From: Anaerolineae bacterium | Lineage (GTDB): Bacteria > Chloroflexota > Anaerolineae > E26-bin7 | Direction: 5' to 3' | Length of the DNA: 13,981 nucleotides | Assembly: GCA_029933115.1 (NCBI GenBank) | Contig: JAOZOT010000041.1 | Coordinates: 1,635 to 15,615, forward strand | Shown: positions 1 to 6,045 of the stretch, piece by piece | Layout of the letters: the number at the start of each line of letters is the position of its first letter | Position numbering within the stretch: position 1 is the stretch's first letter | Notes under the pieces: generated by a model | The model's input: only the letters and a program-made list of their open reading frames with translations | Database searches by the model: none | What the model was told of the DNA's origin: nothing | Position numbers and translations under genes: made by a program

Positions 1-359
1 AGTTCAAGGGTTACACCGACCGGCGCTCTGAGGAACTCAAAGGCTACGTTGACCAGCGCCTTGAGGAGTTCAAGGGTTACACCGACCGGCGCTCTGAGGA
101 ACTCAAAGGCTACGTTGACCAACGCTTTGAGGAGTTCAAGGGCTATACCGACCGGCGCTTTGAGGAACTCAAAGGCTACGTTGACCAACGCCTTGAGGAG
201 TTCAAGGGCTACACCGACCGGCGCTTTGGGCGAATAGATGAGCGTTTTGAACGTTTGGAGAACAAGATAGACGCTATGGGCAAGGAACTCAGGAATTGGA
301 CCTTGGCTGCTGTGTCTATCATGGGTCTCCTACTTGCTGCCTTAAACTTTTTGCGCTAG
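1..359 (+). CDS. Hendecad-repeat coiled-coil protein with C-terminal membrane anchor (5' end outside window)
   Basis: The reading frame is open from base 3, with no start inside the window, and stops at TAG 357-359, so this is the C-terminal 118 residues of a longer protein. It begins with seven consecutive 11-residue units alternating between FKGYTDRRSEE-like and LKGYVDQRLEE-like forms. A heptad-like stretch (IDERFERLENKIDAMGKEL) follows, then a hydrophobic segment of about 20 residues ending FLR at the C-terminus. This fits a long rod or coiled coil held to a membrane by its tail, similar in layout to XhlA-like and DUF1640-like proteins; the exact family is not identified. Regularly spaced aromatic or leucine and charged residues support a helical hendecad. 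The gene converges on the B3/B4 gene and overlaps its stop. Function is unknown. Confidence 0.75.
   Translation, partial: FKGYTDRRSEELKGYVDQRLEEFKGYTDRRSEELKGYVDQRFEEFKGYTDRRFEELKGYVDQRLEEFKGYTDRRFGRIDERFERLENKIDAMGKELRNWTLAAVSIMGLLLAALNFLR
3..233 (+). repeat. 33/66-bp tandem coding repeat, A-B-A-B-A-B-A'
   Basis: Seven 33-bp units lie at 3-35, 36-68, 69-101, 102-134, 135-167, 168-200 and 201-233. Odd units encode FKGYTDRR(S/F)EE and even units LKGYVDQR(L/F)EE, so the true period is 66 bp. Units 1 and 3 are identical in DNA, and units 2, 4 and 6 differ at only one or two bases. Near identity at silent sites implies recent duplication or homogenisation. The array runs off the left edge of the window. 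The last unit degenerates (FGR instead of FEE) before the heptad region. Confidence 0.9.
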
Positions 360-1060
360 ACTTCGATCACCGGGTTGTCTTCCCGCAGGTAGCGACAGGC
401 TACTTCTCCCCCGCAGAATTTCCTCACCAGTTCTGCCAATTCCCCACAGATGAGCTCTATCTCTTCAGCCGTTACCGGCGGCAGGCCGTCTACGTTGATG
501 GCCACGTGTCTGGATTCGGGGGTCAGGATGGTGTGCTGAGCCTGCCGCCAGGTCCAACGGCGGCACAGCACTTTTTTGCCCTCCAGGTATACTACCTCGC
601 CCGATCGGGGGTTTTCCACGACCTCGGTGCCGAAAGGCGTGAAAAGCTCGTCGCCCTGGGCCAGCTTCAGCTCAAGGTCATTTTCGGCCACGCCGACGTC
701 GTGTCCTCCTACGGGCAGCAGGTGTTTCAGTGAGGTGTAGTTGCCCAGGGCTACCAGGTGGTTGATGTAGGGCAGTTTGCCTTTCTTGCGCACCCGCCGT
801 ACCATAGCTTCGATAGAGCTGTGGAATTTGCTGGGCCGTGCTCCAAAGCGGGCGTAAGCTGCCCGCCAGGAGGCAATACGTGGGTGCTGAGAGATGTCTT
901 CCGGGTCGGATCTCTGACGGACAGCTTCCTCAGCCTCCCGCAGCAGGGCCAGTATCTCCGCCTTCTCTGGCCCTCCGTTGGTGACTCCCCTGGCCACTAC
1001 CACTCCCCGCACATAGCCGGGGTACATCTCGAAAATCTCTTTGGCGACGGTGTATTTCAT
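356..1060 (-). CDS. Stand-alone B3/B4 (PheRS beta-type) tRNA-binding domain protein
   Basis: This 234-residue protein matches what I know of the COG3382 / B3_4 family: free-standing homologues of the B3/B4 domain of the phenylalanyl-tRNA synthetase beta subunit. In PheRS this domain houses the editing site. Family-typical segments are the helical region RAAYARFGARPSKFHSSIEA (about 67-86), LPYINHLVALGNYTSLKHLL (96-115), PVGGHDV (116-122), and the late GEVVYLEGKKVLCRRWTWRQ block (154-173) ahead of TILTPESRHVAINVDGLPP. No synthetase catalytic or anticodon domain is attached. The start is ATG 1060, with GGAGGG at 1064-1069 upstream and an ATGA overlap with the stop of the lipoprotein gene, so it is probably translationally coupled and last in the operon. 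Its substrate is unknown; editing of mischarged tRNA or binding of amino acid-like ligands is inference. Confidence 0.85.
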   Translation of the reverse strand: MKYTVAKEIFEMYPGYVRGVVVARGVTNGGPEKAEILALLREAEEAVRQRSDPEDISQHPRIASWRAAYARFGARPSKFHSSIEAMVRRVRKKGKLPYINHLVALGNYTSLKHLLPVGGHDVGVAENDLELKLAQGDELFTPFGTEVVENPRSGEVVYLEGKKVLCRRWTWRQAQHTILTPESRHVAINVDGLPPVTAEEIELICGELAELVRKFCGGEVACRYLREDNPVIEV

Positions 1061-2637
1061 TCTCCCTCCAATCCCTGGTTCAGAAGGGTGACGAGCGAAG
1101 TCAATATCTTCTCCAGATCCTTTGGCACGCTGCCGTCGAAAGTGCGCACGGCCTTGACCCGCTCCCCCTGACGGACGGTGATCACGTAGACGAAGCAGTC
1201 GGGGCAGCCCAAGCCATACTGGTTGTCCAGGTCAAAGAATCCAATTTCTTCGAAGGAGGCCCACAGGCGGTCCCACTCTTCAGCTTTGAGGGCACCCTCC
1301 CCACGTTGCCCTCTTTTGTCGTCCTCTGCGACGAAGCGGCCGTCATCGTAGATGTAGAGGTGCTGGACGAGGCCGGCGATCCCGCCGGTGCGGTGGAGGG
1401 CAACAGTCGGTGGGGCCAGTTCCACCAACGGAGCAGGTTCGGGCACCGCCGGCCCTTCGTCGGCCTCGGCGAATTGCACCTGGTCGGCTTCCAGGTAGGG
1501 CTGGCCCCCGGCGGTGAGCCGTACCACGCCCGAGAGGCGTAACACCCGCCAGAGGTCGTTGCCAGAGCCAGGGCCAAAGGGCAAGCTGGCCGGGGCTGCG
1601 CTGGCGGCCGAAACGTAGACGGCACCCGTAGCGTCAGCTATCACCCAGTCGCTGCGCGTCACCGGCGGCGAGGTGTTGGCTTCACCCAACAGGTCCCAGC
1701 CTCGATAGTAGCCCACCACCGTCACCTCTTGCCCCTCAAACTCGCGGGGCGATTCCAGGATGCCGCCCAACAGGTGGCTCAGCGGCAGGCGACGAGGCCA
1801 GTCTACCCGCAGCCAAAGTTGGTAAAGGCTGTCGTCGTCCCGATAGGCCTGGCGGCCAGGCCGCCCTGACAGGAGGTGGCGTACCCGTTTGAAGGTTTCG
1901 CCCTGCAAAGTGACCCCTGCGGCCGCGTCGGCCAGGTTGACCCCCATCTCCTCAGGCCAGTGTACTACGTCACTCACCTGGCCCGTGAACGGGCGAGCGT
2001 ACAAAGTCCCCCAGTCGGGCTCAAAGGGTATCGCGTCGGTGGGTCTGAGCTCGGTCAGACGCTCGTAGACGCGGATGAAGGCTTCCGGCGCGCCCTCAGA
2101 ACCAGGGGCGTAGACCTGGACCCGATGGGACCGACGGGCAAGGTTGACGCTGATAGAGGCTATGTCAGCGTCGGCGGAGGGGCTCGTGGGCTCTTGCAGG
2201 TCGAAGAAGCCAGCCTCGTGGATGAACCACAGGATGTCTTGTATCTCTTCCCCCGAGAAGTGGCCGGTCATGACGATGGCATCGGTTCCCAGGTTGGCCG
2301 GGGCGGGCTCGCCAGCGTAGACCACGAACCCATCGCCGTAGAGACGCAGGGCCGGCACATGGCTCCCTGGAGCGCCTGACTCCTTTCCGCTGAGGGTGTC
2401 GGCTTCGACGATGAGAGCGGTCGGGCTGCGCTCGTAGGTTATCTCAGGCCGGGGGGTGGCTGTAGGCGTGGGGCGCGTTGCTGCCGTCGGCCGAGGGGGC
2501 GGTGCAGGTGCGAGAGGCAACCGGCACGCTGCCAACAGAGCGACCAGAGGAAAAACACGAAGAGCACGAAAGCCGCGAAGGGGCGATTCGGCAGTTTTGC
2601 TCAAGGATTTTCCTGGCCTTTCGTGGTGGGTTTTCAT
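1057..2637 (-). CDS. Lipoprotein with central OB-like region and C-terminal emfourin-like domain
   Basis: The 526-residue product starts with a basic stretch and a short hydrophobic segment ending in a lipobox (LLAAC, Cys38). A Pro/Thr/Ala-rich linker (about 40-65) follows, as in an exported, lipid-anchored surface protein. Residues about 412-523 begin with RTGGIAGLVQHLYIYDDG and end in a tyrosine/valine-rich strand pair and a terminal helix. This resembles the emfourin (protealysin inhibitor) family, where a GG-[FI]-AG motif is typical. Residues about 72-195 share a similar layout (LRLYGDGFVVY, SGEEIQDILWFIHEAGFFDL against EEWDRLWASFEEIGFFDL), suggesting an internal duplication. Residues about 285-390 look like an OB-type beta barrel. 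A CxxC (478-481) sits in the C-terminal domain. The ATG at 2637 overlaps the preceding remnant and has GAGGA upstream; the stop overlaps the B3/B4 start. Protease inhibition is inferred from resemblance only. Confidence 0.7.
   Translation of the reverse strand: MKTHHERPGKSLSKTAESPLRGFRALRVFPLVALLAACRLPLAPAPPPRPTAATRPTPTATPRPEITYERSPTALIVEADTLSGKESGAPGSHVPALRLYGDGFVVYAGEPAPANLGTDAIVMTGHFSGEEIQDILWFIHEAGFFDLQEPTSPSADADIASISVNLARRSHRVQVYAPGSEGAPEAFIRVYERLTELRPTDAIPFEPDWGTLYARPFTGQVSDVVHWPEEMGVNLADAAAGVTLQGETFKRVRHLLSGRPGRQAYRDDDSLYQLWLRVDWPRRLPLSHLLGGILESPREFEGQEVTVVGYYRGWDLLGEANTSPPVTRSDWVIADATGAVYVSAASAAPASLPFGPGSGNDLWRVLRLSGVVRLTAGGQPYLEADQVQFAEADEGPAVPEPAPLVELAPPTVALHRTGGIAGLVQHLYIYDDGRFVAEDDKRGQRGEGALKAEEWDRLWASFEEIGFFDLDNQYGLGCPDCFVYVITVRQGERVKAVRTFDGSVPKDLEKILTSLVTLLNQGLEGE
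2556..2582. repeat. 9-bp degenerate tandem repeat inside the lipoprotein signal region
   Basis: Three 9-bp units on the plus strand read cacgaagag, cacgaaagc and cgcgaaggg. A related cctttcgtgg lies at about 2617-2626. On the minus strand they encode LRG-FRA-LRV just before the hydrophobic core of the signal peptide. The sequence resembles low-complexity repeats usually found between genes, so the N-terminus of this lipoprotein seems to be repeat-derived. Confidence 0.55.
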
Positions 2638-2825
2638 TCCTTCATTCCTCTGCGACGGCCTCGGCCGGTGGCCGGTGCTCCGGCAGCGGGAAGCGCCAGA
2701 GTTGGTTCCCCTGCCGGGTATCCACGGCGTTTAGTCTCATTACGGCCGGTGTGGGTGGGTGCTCTCCCACAGGCGATGGTCGCCATCAGGAGCGCCAGAA
2801 GCGGGGCGGTCATTCGGTGTTGCAT
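2634..2825 (-). pseudogene. Decayed small lipoprotein / PQQ-repeat remnant
   Basis: An ATG at 2825 has a GAGGA site upstream and opens a 63-codon frame with a plausible lipoprotein signal (MTAPLLALLMATIACG, Cys at residue 19). The rest of that frame is arginine/glycine/alanine-rich and does not look like a folded protein. A +1-shifted frame (2642-2740) instead reads MRLNAVDTRQGNQLWRFPLP, which fits the last strands of a PQQ-type beta-propeller repeat (AlD-x-x-tGxxlWrf). The simplest reading is a propeller lipoprotein, BamB-like in layout, reduced by deletion and frameshift to its signal peptide and its final repeat. The alternative is a real 63-residue lipoprotein. It sits 14 bp after rodA and overlaps the start of the next gene by ATGA. 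Confidence 0.5.
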
Positions 2826-2839
2826 TATTCCTCAAGGCT

Positions 2840-3931
2840 CTAAAACTCGATCTTTTTGTAGCGCATGACGATGCTCTGCACCAGGCCCTCAGCAATGAGG
2901 AAGGTGATCAGTGAACTGCCGCCGTAGCTGATGAAGGGCAGAGGGATGCCCGTGGTGGGGAGCAGGCCCAGGTTCATGGCTATGTTGGCCACAGCCTGGA
3001 ATGCGAGAGTCGCCGCCACGCCGCAGGCGATCAAATATCCAAAGGTGTCACGAGCCATGCTCGCTGCCCTGGTGATACGCCAGAGCAAGATAATCAACAA
3101 GATGATCAATAACAAGGCTCCCACAAAGCCCAATTCCTCCCCCAGGACGGAGAAGGTAAAGTCGGTGTGGCGCACACGCAGGAAATGGAGTTGACTCTGG
3201 CTGCCGTGAGCGAAACCACGTCCCAACCAGCCACCAGAGCCGATGGCGATGCGGGCCTGATTTATGTTGTAGGCCGATCCCAAGGGATCGTGTACGGGCA
3301 AGAGGAAAGTGAGAATCCGCTGACGCATATAGTCCTTCATCGTCACCCAGATCAGCGGAGTAGCCAGGACTCCAGCGAGGCCCAACACGCTCAGGTGCAA
3401 CAGCCGCATCCCGGCCATCAACACCATGACAAACCAGATGACGGCCAGGACTACGGCCGTGCTCAAGTCGGGCTGGAGGTAGATCAGGAGCATGGGGGGT
3501 ATTATATATAGCAGGGATAGAAAGACGTAGCGCAGGCGTCCTACGTCTTCTTGGTGATCGGCCAGGTATTTGGCCAGGACTATGATGAGCAGGATCTTGG
3601 TCAACTCGGAAGGTTGAACAGAGCCTCTGGCGCTCATCCAACGCTGGGCGCCGTGAGTGATTTCGCCGATAATGAGAACTATGGCCGGCAGGGCTATGGT
3701 CACGAGGTAGATGGGCTTTTGGAAGCTTTCCAAGAAGCGATAGTCAATAGCCGCCACCACAAACATAATCCCCAAACCCAGCACGGCATAGATAATCTGG
3801 CGGTAGGGGAGGTCCGCCAGGTCTGGAGTGCCCAGGGTTGAGCTGTAGATCACAGCCACGCCGAGGGCAATCAGTAGTATAGTGGTGCCCAACAACACGA
3901 AATCGAAATTACGCCAAAGTCTTCGGCTCAT
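2840..3931 (-). CDS. rodA: RodA, SEDS peptidoglycan glycosyltransferase
   Basis: This 363-residue polytopic membrane protein polymerises lipid II into glycan strands during side-wall growth and works with PBP2 in the Rod complex. Signatures are GAQRWMSARGSVQPSE (94-109), the lipid II-pathway region AYNINQARIAIGSGGWLGRG (220-239), HTDFTFSVLGEELGFVG (255-271) and the C-terminal PLPFISYGGSS (330-340). Asp257, in the HTDF motif, corresponds to the conserved catalytic Asp of SEDS enzymes. About ten hydrophobic segments are visible and the length is normal. The start ATG 3931 has GAGGAG at 3936-3941. The gene lies after minE with a 116-bp gap. Assignment to RodA rather than FtsW rests on the mre/mrdA/min neighbourhood and on similarity to RodA sequences. 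Confidence 0.95.
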   Translation of the reverse strand: MSRRLWRNFDFVLLGTTILLIALGVAVIYSSTLGTPDLADLPYRQIIYAVLGLGIMFVVAAIDYRFLESFQKPIYLVTIALPAIVLIIGEITHGAQRWMSARGSVQPSELTKILLIIVLAKYLADHQEDVGRLRYVFLSLLYIIPPMLLIYLQPDLSTAVVLAVIWFVMVLMAGMRLLHLSVLGLAGVLATPLIWVTMKDYMRQRILTFLLPVHDPLGSAYNINQARIAIGSGGWLGRGFAHGSQSQLHFLRVRHTDFTFSVLGEELGFVGALLLIILLIILLWRITRAASMARDTFGYLIACGVAATLAFQAVANIAMNLGLLPTTGIPLPFISYGGSSLITFLIAEGLVQSIVMRYKKIEF

Positions 3932-3997
3932 CGCTCTCCTCGGATCATTTTATCCCCGTTGCCGTCTGGTAGGCTTGCAGCAGGTGAGGGCTTTTGC

Positions 3998-4012
3998 GCT
4001 GAGGGGCTCAGC
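3998..4012. other. Hairpin in the minE-rodA gap
   Basis: The 116-bp gap 3932-4047 holds a perfect 6-bp stem with a 3-base loop (gctgag-ggg-ctcagc). No T-run follows on the minus strand, so it is not a standard terminator. It could be a processing or attenuation element, or simply chance. The rest of the gap holds only the rodA ribosome binding site. Confidence 0.35.
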
Positions 4013-4047
4013 CAGGTGGTGCCTTCCCAATGTGCGGGGTGTGGGTA

Positions 4048-4326
4048 TCAAGTCCGCCGGGTTTTGCGCGAGCCCCTGGCGCCAAGCACAGGGATGTTGG
4101 CCACCAGACGGTTGTATCTCTTCCCTTGAGTGAAGGTTATCTCCACACCCTCGCGGTCTATCTCAATGTGCCTGGAGATGACGGCGATGAGTTCATCTTT
4201 GAGGGTTTGCAGCAGCCCTGGAGAGATGTTGGCCCGGTCATGCACCAACACTAATTGTAGCCGTTCCTTGGCAATCTCCCGGCTGGAGGGTATCTGCCGT
4301 CCTCGTAACTTGTCCCAGAAGCTCAT
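4048..4326 (-). CDS. minE: MinE, topological specificity factor of the Min system
   Basis: MinE displaces MinC from MinD and stimulates the MinD ATPase, confining MinCD inhibition of FtsZ to regions away from mid-cell. The 92-residue protein has a short N-terminal helix (MSFWDKLRG) of the membrane-binding type. The anti-MinCD segment AKERLQLVLVHDRANISPG (19-37) follows, then the dimerisation domain with the family-typical KDELIAVISRHIEID (43-57). The C-terminus is basic (RGSRKTRRT). The frame stays open upstream to 4395, but ATG 4326 is chosen because MinE proteins begin here and a strong AGGGGGA lies at 4331-4337. It follows minD by 46 bp. Confidence 0.93.
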   Translation of the reverse strand: MSFWDKLRGRQIPSSREIAKERLQLVLVHDRANISPGLLQTLKDELIAVISRHIEIDREGVEITFTQGKRYNRLVANIPVLGARGSRKTRRT

Positions 4327-4330
4327 CTTT

Positions 4331-4337
4331 TCCCCCT
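4331..4337 (-). promoter_or_regulatory. minE ribosome binding site
   Basis: AGGGGGA on the minus strand lies four bases before ATG 4326. This favours the 92-residue MinE over the longer open frame that runs to 4395. Confidence 0.7.
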
Positions 4338-4372
4338 GGCTAATCGGTGATGGATATAGCTCTGATGAAAGA

Positions 4373-5167
4373 TCATGAACGAACAAGGCGGGCAAAGCGT
4401 CCCAGGAAACCAGATGTATCCTTGATGGTCATGAAAGGAACGTCTTCGCCCAACAGGCGATGGGCAATGTTGCGAAAGGCAAGCCCCGCCTGCCCTTTGT
4501 CATCCAGGGCGACCGGCACTCCTTTGTTGGTCGAGATGATGATGGCTTCGTCCTCGGGCACGATGCCGATTAGATCAATGGCCAATATCTCGATGACGTC
4601 GTTGGTGTCCAGCATGTCGCCCCGCTTGACCATCTCCGGTTTGATGCGGTTGATAATCAATTTGGCGGGCCCTTTTCCCTCGGCCTCGATGAGGCCGATA
4701 ATGCGGTCGGCGTCGCGCACAGCCGAGACCTCGGGGGTGGTGATGATGAGCACCTCGTCGGCGGGGGCGATGGCGTTGCGGAAGCCTTGCTCGATGCCGG
4801 CCGGTGAGTCAATGAGTACAAAGTCGTAATCGTTGCGCATCTGTTCGCAGACCTGAACCATGTCTTCAGGGCTGACGGCACTTTTATCGCGGGTCTGAGC
4901 GGCGGGCAGGAGGTAAAGCTCCGCGAGGCGCTTGTCTTTGACCAGGGCCTGACGCAAGCGGCAAACCCCTTCAACTACATTTACAATGTCGTAGACAACG
5001 CGGTTTTCCAGACCCATGACCACATCCAGATTGCGCAGGCCGATGTCCGCGTCTACAGTGACCACTCGCCGGCCCAGCAGGGCCAGCGCGACGCCCAAAT
5101 TGGCCGTGGCGGTGGTCTTGCCTACTCCTCCTTTGCCCGAGGTGATGGTGATAATTCTGGCTGGCAT
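4373..5167 (-). CDS. minD: MinD, septum-site-determining ATPase
   Basis: MinD is a ParA/MinD-family ATPase that dimerises on the membrane with ATP, recruits MinC, and is released by MinE. The 264-residue protein shows the deviant Walker A SGKGGVGKTT (10-19, with Lys12 and Lys17). It also has the switch I segment VDADIGLRNLD (38-48), the Walker B-type DFVLIDSPAG (115-124, Asp120) and a C-terminal amphipathic helix (GFLGRFARLVRS) for membrane targeting. ATG 5167 is chosen because MinD proteins begin MxxRIITITSGKGG and AAGGGAG lies 7 bases upstream. A GTG at 5191 would add eight residues that look non-conserved. minC ends 25 bp upstream. Confidence 0.96.
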   Translation of the reverse strand: MPARIITITSGKGGVGKTTATANLGVALALLGRRVVTVDADIGLRNLDVVMGLENRVVYDIVNVVEGVCRLRQALVKDKRLAELYLLPAAQTRDKSAVSPEDMVQVCEQMRNDYDFVLIDSPAGIEQGFRNAIAPADEVLIITTPEVSAVRDADRIIGLIEAEGKGPAKLIINRIKPEMVKRGDMLDTNDVIEILAIDLIGIVPEDEAIIISTNKGVPVALDDKGQAGLAFRNIAHRLLGEDVPFMTIKDTSGFLGRFARLVRS

Positions 5168-5175
5168 AATTTCGT

Positions 5176-5182
5176 CTCCCTT
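5176..5182 (-). promoter_or_regulatory. minD ribosome binding site
   Basis: AAGGGAG on the minus strand, seven bases before ATG 5167, supports this start over the upstream GTG at 5191. Confidence 0.65.
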
Positions 5183-5192
5183 ACGCAACACG

Positions 5193-5927
5193 TTACTTTT
5201 CCCATGGCTCGGCCACGATCTCGCCGTCCTGGACGCTGGCCATCTCTGGCTGTTCGGGTAGGTCCTCTCGCTCCTCTGGCGCGCGGGCGATGTGATTGCC
5301 GATGCGCAACTGGAGCGGCATTAGGCTCAGGGCGCAGACTACTGCCCCGTCGTCGCCGGTGGCTCCAGCGTGGACTATGCCGCGTAGCTTGCCCCAAACC
5401 ACAACGTCACCGCCGGCGATGATCTCCGCGCCGGGATTCACATCGCCGATGACCACCACGTGGCCGGGGTGCTGAACGACCTGGCCCGAGCGCAAAGTCC
5501 GACGGACCAGGATCCCCACGTCCGTGTCCTGAGTCGGTCGCAGGGCTGCACCTTCGCTTTCCTCCGGTTGCCCCTCGTCCCGTTTGTGGCGGGGCGAAGG
5601 AGCTGCTTCGAGGGATAGCGCAGCCTGGGGGCCAAGAGTCGTCTCCAGCCCCAGGGCTTTGGCCGCGGCCTGGGTAGCTGAACTGTCGCCGATGACGGCC
5701 CACAGAGAGACACCGTTGCGGGAGATGATTTGGCCCAGGGCTTCCAGGTCTTCAACGGTCAATTCCCGCGGTCCCACGTGTAGGGCTACCCGTCCGCCCC
5801 GGAAGAAGGAGGCTGTGCTGCTCAATCGTTCGTCCAGTTCTCCCAGAAGGGCTTGAAAATCTCCTGCGCCGAGGGTGATCACCAGACCTTCGCTGGTGCC
5901 TCTGATGCGTACTCTATCTTCAGACAT
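5193..5927 (-). CDS. minC: MinC, FtsZ polymerisation inhibitor
   Basis: MinC is carried to the membrane by MinD and blocks Z-ring assembly away from mid-cell. The 244-residue protein has an N-terminal FtsZ-inhibitory domain (about 5-100). A charged linker (about 108-135, rich in Glu/Pro/Arg) follows, then the C-terminal beta-helix. That helix contains RSGQ (146-149, the MinD-binding motif), HVVVIGDVNPGAEIIAGGDV (156-175), VWGKLRGIVHAG (177-188) and LQLRIGNHIAR (205-215), all family hallmarks. Length is normal. The start ATG 5927 has only a weak GAG-type site upstream. A 118-bp gap with hairpins separates it from mrdA. Confidence 0.94.
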   Translation of the reverse strand: MSEDRVRIRGTSEGLVITLGAGDFQALLGELDERLSSTASFFRGGRVALHVGPRELTVEDLEALGQIISRNGVSLWAVIGDSSATQAAAKALGLETTLGPQAALSLEAAPSPRHKRDEGQPEESEGAALRPTQDTDVGILVRRTLRSGQVVQHPGHVVVIGDVNPGAEIIAGGDVVVWGKLRGIVHAGATGDDGAVVCALSLMPLQLRIGNHIARAPEEREDLPEQPEMASVQDGEIVAEPWEK

Positions 5928-6045
5928 TCGATCTCACAAGTGGCCATCAAGCCCCCTGCGAAGCCGGGGGTCTATGACGGCTGGCCTACGGAAAACGAGG
6001 GCTGGCTGTCAGCTTACCCCTGCTGTAGGCGGGGCTTGGCGCTCT
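5928..6045. other. Hairpin-bearing gap between mrdA and minC
   Basis: This non-coding gap holds a GC-rich inverted repeat, ccccc at 5952-5956 pairing with ggggg at 5966-5970 around a gc-gaa-gc core. A weaker one pairs cccc 6017-6020 with gggg 6031-6034. Neither is followed by a T-run on the minus strand. They could slow transcription or mark mRNA processing between the shape and Min parts of the operon, or be small palindromic repeats. Confidence 0.4.

Noticed and set aside
3..233. Regular 33-bp repeats could suggest a CRISPR array.
   Set aside because: There are no spacers; units are contiguous and keep one open reading frame with coiled-coil character.
49..237. A 62-residue frame of the repeat region.
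   Set aside because: It is an out-of-phase reading of the coiled-coil gene; the true frame runs from base 3 to the stop at 357-359.
5168..5191. A GTG start adding eight residues to MinD.
   Set aside because: MinD proteins begin next to the RIITITSGKGG block, and a ribosome site precedes ATG 5167.
5952..5970. Rho-independent terminator between mrdA and minC.
   Set aside because: The stem is good but no T-run follows on the minus strand, and downstream genes continue on the same strand.
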